Below are positions 17,640 through 24,528 of a DNA stretch of 64,000 nt, one piece after another. The translations under genes and the position numbers were made by a program. The stretch lies in contig JADJLQ010000001.1 in NCBI GenBank assembly GCA_016709995.1, positions 468,001 through 532,000 on the forward strand. Reading direction: 5' to 3'. Source of the stretch: Saprospiraceae bacterium (GTDB lineage: Bacteria; Bacteroidota; Bacteroidia; Chitinophagales; Saprospiraceae). Position 1 is the stretch's first letter. Each line of letters starts with the position of its first letter. The notes beneath the pieces are model-generated. The model was not told the DNA's origin, did not search any database, and saw only the letters and a list, made by a program, of their open reading frames with translations.

Positions 17640-18944
17640 ATGGAAACAATAAAATTAGTATTTGACGGAATCACACATGAAATGCCATTGATTGAAGGCA
17701 CGGAACATGAAAAAGCGATCGATATTGCAAAGTTGAGGGGGGATACTGGGTTGATCACCCTGGACACCGGATATAAAAATACCGGATCTACTAAAAGTGC
17801 CATTACATTTCTGGATGGAGAAAAAGGTATTTTGCGATATAGGGGGTATCCGATAGAACAATTAGCAGAAAATTCTACTTTTCTGGAAGTAGCCTATCTT
17901 CTCATTTATGGCGAGCTGCCATCTAAAGAAGAATTGAAAGGCTTTGTATCTGGTATTACGCACCACAGTTTGATTCATGAGGATATGAAGAAGTTTTATG
18001 AAGGATTTCCTGGTAAAGCTCACCCAATGGGAGTGTTGGCGTCTATGACCTCCGCCTTGTCTACTTTTTATCCTGAGACCCAAAAGTCAGGTATGAGTAA
18101 AGTTGAAGTGGATAATACTATTCAAAGGCTTATAGCTAAAACATCTACTATAGCTGCCTGGTCGTACAAAAAATCACTTGGCTTTCCTACGATGTATCCC
18201 AAAAACAGATTGAATTATATCTCTAATTTTCTATATATGATGTTTGGGCAACCAACTGAGGAATATATGATCAATGAGACTGTGGTCAGAGCTTTGGATA
18301 AACTGTTGATATTGCATGCAGATCATGAGCAAAATTGTTCTACTTCTACGGTCAGACTTGCGGGCTCATCACAGACGACTTTATATCCAGGAATTTCTGC
18401 AGGTATCTGTGCACTCTGGGGACCTTTGCATGGAGGAGCTAACCAGGCAGTCATAGAAATGTTGGAAATGATTCACCAGGGAGGAGGAAAAGTGAGCGAT
18501 TGGGTGGAAAAAGCCAAAGACAAAAGTAGTTCATTCCGGCTTATGGGATTTGGACACCGTGTGTACAAAAATTTTGACCCCAGGGCAAAAATACTAAAGC
18601 AAGCTTGTGATGATGTTTTGAATGAATTGGGTATTCAGGATCCGCTCCTGGACATTGCCAAATCATTGGAAGAAGTCGCCTTGACAGATAGTTATTTTAT
18701 TGAAAAGAAATTATATCCCAATGTAGATTTTTATTCAGGTATTCTCTACAGGGCCATCGGCATACCTACTGATATGTTTACAGTTTTATTTGCTTTGGGC
18801 AGAATGCCGGGATGGATCGCACAATGGAAGGAGATGATAGAGAATAAAGAACCCATCGCAAGGCCGAGGCAGATTTATACCGGATATACCGAACGTGATT
18901 ATAAAACTGTTGAAAAAAGAAATCTCATCCCTGAGCTGGCATAA
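17640..18944 (+). CDS. gltA: Citrate synthase
   Basis: A 434-residue type II citrate synthase that condenses acetyl-CoA and oxaloacetate at the entry of the TCA cycle. Catalytic regions are visible: LHADHEQNCSTSTVR (His), GPLHGGANQAV (His), FGHRVYKNFDPRA and YPNVDFYSGI (Asp). Length and start are normal for bacterial hexameric enzymes. It is transcribed alone. Its 3' end abuts, after only 2 nt, the distal 65-bp repeat of the tRNA-Pro-associated array, so the array lies directly against this housekeeping gene without damaging it. Confidence 0.96.
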   Translation: METIKLVFDGITHEMPLIEGTEHEKAIDIAKLRGDTGLITLDTGYKNTGSTKSAITFLDGEKGILRYRGYPIEQLAENSTFLEVAYLLIYGELPSKEELKGFVSGITHHSLIHEDMKKFYEGFPGKAHPMGVLASMTSALSTFYPETQKSGMSKVEVDNTIQRLIAKTSTIAAWSYKKSLGFPTMYPKNRLNYISNFLYMMFGQPTEEYMINETVVRALDKLLILHADHEQNCSTSTVRLAGSSQTTLYPGISAGICALWGPLHGGANQAVIEMLEMIHQGGGKVSDWVEKAKDKSSSFRLMGFGHRVYKNFDPRAKILKQACDDVLNELGIQDPLLDIAKSLEEVALTDSYFIEKKLYPNVDFYSGILYRAIGIPTDMFTVLFALGRMPGWIAQWKEMIENKEPIARPRQIYTGYTERDYKTVEKRNLIPELA

Positions 18945-18946
18945 TA

Positions 18947-19011
18947 ATTTCATAAAAAAAGGTGCTTGAATTTAAATCCAAGCACCTCGCTTTCAGTCGG
19001 GAAAACAGGAT
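18947..19011. repeat. 65-bp direct repeat, copy 3 (tRNA 3' fragment plus terminator)
   Basis: Identical to 19313-19377 and 19680-19744. It contains the start of a GIY-YIG ORF (ATGAAAT on the minus strand), a terminator hairpin and a 15-nt copy (18997-19011) of the tRNA-Pro 3' end. Confidence 0.93.
18954..18987 (-). terminator. Terminator hairpin, distal copy
   Basis: 9-bp stem AGGTGCTTG / CAAGCACCT with a 10-nt loop and a run of seven T on the minus strand. Ends minus-strand transcription of the array before citrate synthase. Confidence 0.8.
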
Positions 19012-19319
19012 GCTGACGCTTCGGTCAGCATGCTTACATCCTTCGGATCGTAAGCATTCGAATTTACCCGATTAAGTGTATTTCTCAATGAAAGCTCGAA
19101 TTCTTTCTTTTGAAAGATTTTGAGTTTTGATTCAAGAATTACTGATTCAGACCTGGTGGATTTCTCGGTACACCAAATCAAGATCCATGGAGCAAATTTT
19201 TTAGAATATGTCTCGATACCATCATTATGCCTTTTTAATCTGGCAGCAACATCCTGAGTTTGACCAATATAATATTTGTCATGAGCTTCAGCATATAATA
19301 TGTATACATAATATTTCAT
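18993..19319 (-). CDS. GIY-YIG nuclease, copy B, frameshifted C-terminus
   Basis: A 108-residue frame whose first ~68 residues equal copy A (GIY-YIG fold: YYVYILYAE, KYYIGQTQ, RLKRHN and the metal-type Glu in SVILESKLK). One T is missing relative to copy A (TTTT instead of TTTTT at about 19128-19131), so the normal ending LKNLSKERIRAFIEKYT is replaced by an unrelated tail. That tail translates the two hairpins and then the tRNA-Pro fragment, ending ASCFPD and TGA. Copy A has the family-like ending, so copy B is probably the damaged one. Its C-terminal helix is lost and activity is doubtful. Confidence 0.7.
   Translation of the reverse strand: MKYYVYILYAEAHDKYYIGQTQDVAARLKRHNDGIETYSKKFAPWILIWCTEKSTRSESVILESKLKIFQKKEFELSLRNTLNRVNSNAYDPKDVSMLTEASASCFPD
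19010..19055. repeat. Paired hairpins of the unit, copy B
   Basis: Two back-to-back inverted repeats: 19010-19031 (8-bp stem ATGCTGAC/GTCAGCAT) and 19032-19055 (GCTTAC/GTAAGC plus inner ATCC/GGAT with one unpaired base). Repeated at 19376-19421. They resemble REP-type palindromes. Confidence 0.75.
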
Positions 19320-19377
19320 AAAAAAAGGTGCTTGAATTTAAATCCAAGCACCTCGCTTTCAGTCGGGAAAACAGGAT
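19313..19377. repeat. 65-bp direct repeat, copy 2
   Basis: Exact copy of 18947-19011. It includes a second terminator (19320-19353) and the 15-nt tRNA-Pro 3' fragment at 19363-19377. Confidence 0.93.
19320..19353 (-). terminator. Terminator hairpin, middle copy
   Basis: Same 9-bp stem and minus-strand T run as the other two copies; it lies between the two GIY-YIG ORFs. Confidence 0.78.
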
Positions 19378-19421
19378 GCTGACGCTTCGGTCAGCATGCT
19401 TACATCCTTCGGATCGTAAGC
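19376..19421. repeat. Paired hairpins of the unit, copy A
   Basis: Identical in position and sequence to the pair at 19010-19055, between the end of the GIY-YIG ORF and the tRNA fragment. Confidence 0.75.
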
Positions 19422-19437
19422 ATTCGAATTTACCCGG

Positions 19438-19686
19438 TTAAGTGTATTTCTCAATGAAAGCTCGAATTCTTTCTTTTGAAAGATTTTTGAGTTTTGATTC
19501 AAGAATTACTGATTCAGACCTGGTGGATTTCTCGGTACACCAAATCAAGATCCATGGAGCAAATTTTTTAGAATATGTCTCGATACCATCATTATGCCTT
19601 TTTAATCTGGCAGCAACATCCTGAGTTTGACCAATATAATATTTGTCATGAGCTTCAGCATATAATATGTATACATAGTATTTCAT
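19438..19686 (-). CDS. GIY-YIG nuclease, copy A (intact)
   Basis: An 82-residue stand-alone GIY-YIG domain, the usual size for the small bacterial GIY-YIG (URI/UvrC-N-like) family. Visible are YYVYILYAE (first motif), KYYIGQTQ (second motif), the Arg of RLKRHN, and the metal-type Glu in SVILESKLK, then the family-like ending LKNLSKERIRAFIEKYT. Such proteins cut DNA; some act as homing or mobility nucleases. Its ATG lies directly after the tRNA-Pro terminator T run (19687-19693), so it may be made from read-through of the tRNA transcript. Whether it mobilises the unit is untested inference. Confidence 0.82.
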   Translation of the reverse strand: MKYYVYILYAEAHDKYYIGQTQDVAARLKRHNDGIETYSKKFAPWILIWCTEKSTRSESVILESKLKNLSKERIRAFIEKYT

Positions 19687-19744
19687 AAAAAAAGGTGCTT
19701 GAATTTAAATCCAAGCACCTCGCTTTCAGTCGGGAAAACAGGAT
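19680..19744. repeat. 65-bp direct repeat, copy 1, overlapping the tRNA-Pro 3' end
   Basis: Identical to 18947-19011 and 19313-19377, but here the 15-nt fragment (19730-19744) is the genuine 3' end of the tRNA gene. This shows where the repeated sequence came from. Confidence 0.93.
19687..19720 (-). terminator. Terminator of tRNA-Pro
   Basis: 9-bp stem AGGTGCTTG/CAAGCACCT, 10-nt loop, seven T on the minus strand, beginning 9 nt after the tRNA. Confidence 0.82.
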
Positions 19745-19803
19745 TCGAACCTGCGGCCTCCTGCTCCCAAAGCAGGCATTCTACCGGGCTGAACTATTTC
19801 CCG
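19730..19803 (-). tRNA. tRNA-Pro(TGG)
   Basis: A complete cloverleaf on the minus strand. The 7-bp acceptor is CGGGAAA/TTTCCCG with discriminator A. The D stem is GTTC/GAAT and the anticodon stem CCTGC/GCAGG. The loop TTTGGGA gives anticodon TGG. The T arm is GCAGG-TTCGAAT-CCTGT. CCA is not encoded. It reads codon CCA and, by wobble, other Pro codons. The gene is intact despite the adjacent GIY-YIG array, which carries copies of its last 15 nt. Confidence 0.95.
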
Positions 19804-19853
19804 AGCTCCTTGATAATCAATGACTTTCAGCGAGTCAGTGATGAAAAGCGCTG

Positions 19854-19886
19854 CAAATATACTATTTCTTTACAAGTGTAGGGCAA
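19854..19886 (-). promoter_or_regulatory. Candidate promoter of tRNA-Pro
   Basis: On the minus strand, TTG at 19886-19884, a 22-nt spacer, then TATATTTG at 19861-19854, a perfect Bacteroidota -7 box 50 nt before the tRNA. Confidence 0.6.
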
Positions 19887-20060
19887 TAGTTTGAAGTTTA
19901 ATTATGGTCATACCAGGATCTTATCATGGTAAGGCTGATTTTTAAAAATTCTGGACTTGATAAATATGACCACAATCAGTTTTTAGGCTTTTTTACATCA
20001 TTTAGTACCCCTTATACACTTGCCATTTTTGTATTTCAATCAATCATATAAACACTAATT

Positions 20061-20534
20061 ATGAAACGCATTAAAAAAATTATTTGCCCTGTGGATTTCT
20101 CAGATATTTCTGACGAAGCATTGGAGATAGGCACACAGTTAGCTGAAAAATATGCTGCTGCATTTCACCTCATTTATGTCTTGCCAAGGCCCAATTTTTA
20201 CGACTGGACATTGACAGGGATGTCAAATATAGTTTTAGACGATTATTTTGAGAAGACAAAAGCCGAAGTAGAGGTCAAAATGAAATCTTTAGCCGAAATA
20301 TTGGAAAAAGATCACCCATTCCTGGATGTTCAATATGAGATAAGTGATAAAATGGATGCTGCTCAAGCTATCCTGGATAAGGCCAAAGAATTTAAAGCCG
20401 ACCTGATCATCATGGGATCTCATGGAAGAAGAGGTATCAATCGGGTACTGATGGGCAGTGTAGCGGAATCTGTGTTAAGGCATGCTACCTGCGGTGTGAT
20501 GATCTATAAGGGAAAATCTAAACCCATTAAATAG
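20061..20534 (+). CDS. Universal stress protein (UspA family)
   Basis: A 157-residue single-domain universal stress protein. The start IKKIICPVDFSDISDEAL and the ATP-binding type motif GSHGRRGINRVLMGSVAESV (G-2x-G-9x-G-S/T) are both present, so it is likely a nucleotide-binding USP. These cytoplasmic proteins accumulate under starvation and low oxygen. A terminator follows it, so it is probably transcribed apart from the cbb3 oxidase genes starting 117 bp downstream; its position still suggests a shared low-oxygen theme. Confidence 0.9.
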   Translation: MKRIKKIICPVDFSDISDEALEIGTQLAEKYAAAFHLIYVLPRPNFYDWTLTGMSNIVLDDYFEKTKAEVEVKMKSLAEILEKDHPFLDVQYEISDKMDAAQAILDKAKEFKADLIIMGSHGRRGINRVLMGSVAESVLRHATCGVMIYKGKSKPIK

Positions 20535-20601
20535 ACTGTTTAAAAGGAATGGACAAACTATGGACCTATCGGAGGGTGTGGTATTTGCAGAAACATTTTT
20601 G

Positions 20602-20627
20602 AATAGTTCAAAGAGCTATTTTTTTTT
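20602..20627 (+). terminator. Rho-independent terminator after the USP gene
   Basis: Stem AATAGTT/AGCTATT (one G-T pair), loop CAAAG, then seven further T. Confidence 0.6.
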
Positions 20628-20651
20628 GAAGACAACTAATTATAAGCAAGG

Positions 20652-20816
20652 ATGGAGGTAATCATTATTTTACTTTTTGGGAGTCTTACCGTCGCCTGTT
20701 TTTTTCTTGTGGCGTATGTATGGAGCACTCAGACTGGCCAGTTTGATGATGTATATTCTCCGGGTCAAAGAATCCTTTTTGAGGATGAAGATTTAAAACA
20801 AACCAATAAAAAATAA
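20652..20816 (+). CDS. ccoS: cbb3 oxidase assembly protein CcoS
   Basis: A 54-residue protein starting MEVIIILLFGSLTVACFFL, a single membrane helix, followed by the CcoS signature segment GQFDDVYSPGQRILFEDE. CcoS is needed for cofactor insertion into the cbb3 oxidase catalytic subunit. It ends 6 nt before the GTG of ccoNO, so it opens the cbb3 operon. Confidence 0.9.
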   Translation: MEVIIILLFGSLTVACFFLVAYVWSTQTGQFDDVYSPGQRILFEDEDLKQTNKK

Positions 20817-20822
20817 TTAAAC

Positions 20823-22922
20823 GTGGATAAATTCTTTTATGACAACAAGATTGTCAAACACTTTGGTCAGGCTACTTTATTTTGGGGCATCGTCGGTATG
20901 TTGGTAGGAGTGCTGATTGCTTTTCAGCTAGCATTCCCCGTATTAAATTTTGGCATCCCATATACGAGCTTTGGTCGATTGCGTCCTATACACACCAATG
21001 CTGTCATATTTGCATTCGTTGGAAATGCAGTATTTGGGGGAGCGTATTATATTTTGCAGCGGGTATTAAAAACCAGATTGTTCAATGATGTGCTGAGCCG
21101 CATTCATTTTTGGGGCTGGCAGTTGATCATTGTACTTGGAGCTGTTTCACTTGCATTGGGTTACACAGCAGGTAAAGAATACGCCGAGCTTGAGTGGCCG
21201 CTTGATATTTTGATCGCTATCATTTGGGTCATATTTGGTATCAACATGATTGGCACTATCCTGAAGAGACGCGAACGCCATCTGTATGTTTCAATTTGGT
21301 TTTTTATAGGCACATGGGTGACTGTTGCGATGTTGCACATTGTCAATTCTTTTGAGCTACCTATTTCATTGACCAAAAGTTATAGTTTATACGCTGGAGT
21401 GCAGGATGCCTTGGTTCAGTGGTGGTATGGTCATAATGCAGTGGCCTTTTTTCTAACAACTCCGTTTCTTGGTCTGATGTATTATATCGTGCCAAAAGCC
21501 GCCAATAGACCTATTTATTCTTATAGGTGGAGTATTATTCATTTTTGGGCTTTGATTTTTATTTATATATGGGCTGGTCCTCATCATCTATTATACACTG
21601 CGCTTCCAGAATGGGCCCAGGCGTTGGGTACGGTGTTTAGTATTATGTTGATCTTGCCGAGTTGGGGAGGTATGCTAAATGGTCTATTTACACTTAGAGG
21701 AGCCTGGGATCGGGTCAGAGAAGATCCGATATTAAAAATGTTGGTGGTGTCACTTACATGTTATGGTATGGCTACCGTAGAAGGACCAATGTTATCTCTT
21801 AAAAATGTTAATGCATACAGTCATTATACAGATTGGACAGTAGCACATGTGCATATCGGAGCACTTGGATTTAATGGGTTTATGATATTTGCGATGTTAT
21901 ACTATTTGGTACCGAGAATGTGGAATACTGAACTGCACAGCAGAAAGTTAGCTAATATCCATTTTCTCATTGGTACTGTTGGAATACTATTGTATGCCAT
22001 TCCAATGTATTGGGCTGGATGGGCTCAATCACTGATGTGGAAAAAATTTACAGACAGTGGTCAACTACAATATCAATTTTTAGAAACAGTTACCAATATA
22101 GTACCAATGTATTTGGTTAGGGCTATCGGAGGAACTTTATATTGGATAGGTGGATTTCTCGCTGCTTATAATCTAGCTAAGACCATAAAAAAGGGAAGCT
22201 TTGTAGATAATGAACCAGCGGAGGCAGTTCCCTTGTCAGCTCAAGCTATGCCTTCAGGCAAATTACATTGGCATACTGCAATAGAAAGAAGGCCTGTTCA
22301 ACTGTTGATCTTCAGTTTTGTTGTGGTGGCTATTGGTGGAATTATTGAATTGGTGCCAACTTTTCTAATCGAAAAGAACGTTCCTACAATAGAATCTGTA
22401 AAACCATATACCCCATTAGAATTACAAGGTAGAGATATCTACGTAAGAGAAGGATGTTATACCTGCCACTCACAAATGGTCAGACCGTTCAGGGATGAAG
22501 AAATGAGATATGGTGAGTATTCAAAGGCTGGAGAATTTGTGTATGATCATCCATTCCAATGGGGTAGTAAAAGAACTGGACCTGACCTGCATAGAGTAGG
22601 GGGCAAATACCCAGATAGCTGGCATTATAATCATATGCGTGATCCCATTGAAATTAGTCCTGGCAGTCTGATGCCATCCTACCCCTGGTTAATAAAGGAT
22701 GACCTATACATAGCCAATACTCCTGCCAAAATCCGTGCTATGCAAACTTTGGGAGTACCATATGAAGCGGGATATGACAGTGAAGCTACTCAAGACTTAC
22801 AAGCACAAGCACAGAAAATAGCTAAAGGGCTCACGGATATAGGCATACAAGCTGATCCCAAAAAAGAAATAATTGCGGTGATAGCTTATCTGCAGCGATT
22901 AGGTACTGACATTAAAAAATAA
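20823..22922 (+). CDS. ccoNO: Fused cbb3 cytochrome c oxidase subunits I and II (CcoN-CcoO)
   Basis: A 699-residue fusion. Residues ~1-480 are the heme-copper catalytic subunit CcoN, with about 12 membrane helices and the expected heme/copper histidine regions (RPIHTNAVIFAF, QWWYGHNAVAFFL, AGPHHLLYTALPEW, AHVHIGALGFNGF). After one more helix (LLIFSFVVVAIGG), the C-terminal ~200 residues are the CcoO cytochrome c domain with CYTCHSQMVRP (heme Cys545) and a distal Met in PGSLMPSYPW. It reduces O2 to water with high affinity and pumps protons. The NO fusion is usual in Bacteroidota, not an artefact. It starts with GTG. Confidence 0.96.
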   Translation: MDKFFYDNKIVKHFGQATLFWGIVGMLVGVLIAFQLAFPVLNFGIPYTSFGRLRPIHTNAVIFAFVGNAVFGGAYYILQRVLKTRLFNDVLSRIHFWGWQLIIVLGAVSLALGYTAGKEYAELEWPLDILIAIIWVIFGINMIGTILKRRERHLYVSIWFFIGTWVTVAMLHIVNSFELPISLTKSYSLYAGVQDALVQWWYGHNAVAFFLTTPFLGLMYYIVPKAANRPIYSYRWSIIHFWALIFIYIWAGPHHLLYTALPEWAQALGTVFSIMLILPSWGGMLNGLFTLRGAWDRVREDPILKMLVVSLTCYGMATVEGPMLSLKNVNAYSHYTDWTVAHVHIGALGFNGFMIFAMLYYLVPRMWNTELHSRKLANIHFLIGTVGILLYAIPMYWAGWAQSLMWKKFTDSGQLQYQFLETVTNIVPMYLVRAIGGTLYWIGGFLAAYNLAKTIKKGSFVDNEPAEAVPLSAQAMPSGKLHWHTAIERRPVQLLIFSFVVVAIGGIIELVPTFLIEKNVPTIESVKPYTPLELQGRDIYVREGCYTCHSQMVRPFRDEEMRYGEYSKAGEFVYDHPFQWGSKRTGPDLHRVGGKYPDSWHYNHMRDPIEISPGSLMPSYPWLIKDDLYIANTPAKIRAMQTLGVPYEAGYDSEATQDLQAQAQKIAKGLTDIGIQADPKKEIIAVIAYLQRLGTDIKK

Positions 22923-22941
22923 TTTATTTAAATCGATTTGT

Positions 22942-23100
22942 ATGAAATATTCTAATTACCTCACTTCGATAGAAAATGTACAATGGTATCCTTTATTATC
23001 GTTGATTTTATTTATTGGGGTATTTACGGGCATGGCAATCTATATTTTTAAAACAGATAAAACTGACATGGAGGAGCGTGCCAAAATTCCTTTAGATTGA
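22942..23100 (+). CDS. ccoQ: cbb3 oxidase small subunit CcoQ
   Basis: A 52-residue protein with one membrane helix (YPLLSLILFIGVFTGMAIYI) and a short charged tail, in the position expected of CcoQ/FixQ between ccoNO and ccoP. CcoQ stabilises the CcoP interaction with the core. The ATG follows ccoNO by 19 nt. Identification rests on size, topology and position because the family is poorly conserved. Confidence 0.8.
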   Translation: MKYSNYLTSIENVQWYPLLSLILFIGVFTGMAIYIFKTDKTDMEERAKIPLD

Positions 23101-23145
23101 TTTAATGGTCAGTCCTTAGACTTACATTTTAAATAAAATAATTTA

Positions 23146-24039
23146 ATGACAATTAAAATAGTAATTACTATGCGTCTTTTTTCAATTTTATGCTGCTTGA
23201 CGATTTTTTCCAGCAATTTGCTTTCGGCTCAAAGTTCAGCTGGAGGATTGATGTCAGCTACCAAAGATATTCCCCTGGAAGTATATGTTATGTTGGTGTT
23301 GATACTCTTTGAACTCATCATCATCGTTTTTTTGGCCAATTCACTTTTAATGGCCCTTGGTTATCAAAAGAAAGTGCAAAAAGCCCCAGACAGAAAAGCG
23401 CCAACTTTTTTCCAAAGGATAAACCGTACAGTAGCTTTGGAGGATGAAGCGCTATTGGATTTGAAACATGATTATGACGGAATCAGTGAGCTGGATAATA
23501 AAACACCTCAATGGTGGACTTACGCCTTCTACTTTACCATTTTGTTTGGTTTAGTTTATTTGTACAGAATGTTTGGAAATGAATCTCTGCCAAGTCAACT
23601 CGTTGAGCTAAAGATGGAAAATCAGGAAGCAGAAATATTAAAAGCATCTTACCTAAGTCTCAGTGCCAGTAATGTGGATGAAAATTCAGTTTCTTTATTG
23701 GGGCAGGATGATGTCATGAAAGGTGCCATGACATTTAAAACTAATTGTGTAGCTTGCCATGGAGAGCAGGGTGAAGGCAATATAGTCGGACCCAATCTTA
23801 CAGATGCATATTGGATACACAAGGGTGGCATCAAAGATATATTTACGACTATAAAATATGGATATCCCGAGAAGGGTATGAAAAGCTGGAAAGATGATTT
23901 TTCACCACTTCAGATAGCTCAATTGGCTTCATTTGTCAAATCCTTACAAGGTAGTAATCCGCCCAATGCCAAAGATCCTCAGGGAGAATTATATTCAGAA
24001 GTTCCTTCTACTACCACGCTCACAGATACTTTAAAATAA
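23146..24039 (+). CDS. ccoP: cbb3 oxidase cytochrome c subunit CcoP
   Basis: A 297-residue diheme-type family member with only one heme c site. Order: an N-terminal hydrophobic leader (residues ~9-28), a helix at about 46-67, a conserved ALEDEALLDLKHDYDGI linker, a helix at about 126-145, and one cytochrome c domain with CVACHGEQGEG (Cys201) and a distal Met in EKGMKSW. It passes electrons from soluble cytochrome c to CcoO. One heme instead of the proteobacterial two is common in Bacteroidota. An alternative ATG at 23170 would remove eight residues. Confidence 0.93.
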   Translation: MTIKIVITMRLFSILCCLTIFSSNLLSAQSSAGGLMSATKDIPLEVYVMLVLILFELIIIVFLANSLLMALGYQKKVQKAPDRKAPTFFQRINRTVALEDEALLDLKHDYDGISELDNKTPQWWTYAFYFTILFGLVYLYRMFGNESLPSQLVELKMENQEAEILKASYLSLSASNVDENSVSLLGQDDVMKGAMTFKTNCVACHGEQGEGNIVGPNLTDAYWIHKGGIKDIFTTIKYGYPEKGMKSWKDDFSPLQIAQLASFVKSLQGSNPPNAKDPQGELYSEVPSTTTLTDTLK

Positions 24040-24065
24040 ATACATTTTTGTTTTGCTCAAATTTT

Positions 24066-24521
24066 ATGATCATGGTAGACAAGTCTTATATTTTAGGAAA
24101 GCTGACTCATCATCTTGAGCAACTTGTAGCTGAGTTGAATAAAACATTGATTGATCTTAAATCTGAGTCAGATCTCCCTGAGGATGAATCTATTGATCCA
24201 GAAGATAGTTCTTATCAAAATTACAATTCAGAGATGATCCAACATTATAGATCATTATTAAATTTGTCTGTAGCTGATCTTGAAAAACTTAGATCTTTTG
24301 GTAATCAAGCCACTGACTTAATTGGGCCTGGAGCCTTAATAATCACTGATCTGGTACTGATATTTGTTGGCGTTGCAATACCTAAACTACATTTAAAGGA
24401 ACATCAAACCCTTCTTGGGATCTCTATCGATTCACCGATATATCAAGCTTTAAGATCAAAAAAGGTAGGAGATTTATTTGAATTTGAAGAAAAGGAGTTA
24501 AAGATTAAAAATATAATATAG
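24066..24521 (+). CDS. GreA/GreB C-terminal-domain-like protein
   Basis: About 151 residues; ATG 24066 (or 24072) is preferred over the upstream TTG at 24048. The N-terminal half is helical and acidic (DLKSESDLPEDESIDPEDS). The C-terminal half (about 90-151) resembles the FKBP-like C-terminal domain of GreA/GreB, with GALIITDLVLIFVGVAIPK, ISIDSPIYQALRSKKVGD and LFEFEEKELKIKNI. It lacks a full GreA coiled coil, so it may bind RNA polymerase without cleavage-factor activity. It is the only non-oxidase gene inside the cco operon, 26 nt after ccoP and 7 nt before ccoG. Function in this context is unknown. Confidence 0.6.
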   Translation: MIMVDKSYILGKLTHHLEQLVAELNKTLIDLKSESDLPEDESIDPEDSSYQNYNSEMIQHYRSLLNLSVADLEKLRSFGNQATDLIGPGALIITDLVLIFVGVAIPKLHLKEHQTLLGISIDSPIYQALRSKKVGDLFEFEEKELKIKNII

Positions 24522-24528
24522 CACTAAT

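Larger units (their letters stand above)
18947..19679 (-). mobile_element. Tandem pair of GIY-YIG units inserted at the 3' end of tRNA-Pro
   Basis: Two near-identical direct repeats, 18947-19312 (366 bp) and 19313-19679 (367 bp), plus a third partial copy 19680-19744 that merges into the intact tRNA-Pro gene. In minus-strand order each unit reads: GIY-YIG ORF, two adjacent hairpins, the last 15 nt of tRNA-Pro, a copy of the tRNA terminator, and the ATGAAAT that starts the next ORF. The copies differ at only a few bases (for example T4 versus T5 at about 19130/19492), so duplication is recent. No integrase or transposase is present; the nuclease is the only candidate mobility protein. The mobile interpretation is inference from the tRNA-fragment structure. 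Confidence 0.6.

Noticed and set aside
18947..19744. Possible CRISPR array from three direct repeats
   Set aside because: Repeats are 65 bp with ~301-bp near-identical, coding intervals and contain tRNA sequence; no cas genes are nearby.
19699..19881. Plus-strand ORF across tRNA-Pro
   Set aside because: Antisense translation of the tRNA gene (TGFEPAAS-like peptide), a common false ORF.
20823..22922. CcoN-CcoO fusion as a possible assembly error
   Set aside because: The fused arrangement is usual in Bacteroidota and the linker reads as normal coding sequence.
23146..24039. CcoP missing its second heme site as a defect
   Set aside because: Single-heme CcoP is common in this phylum; the rest of the protein is complete.
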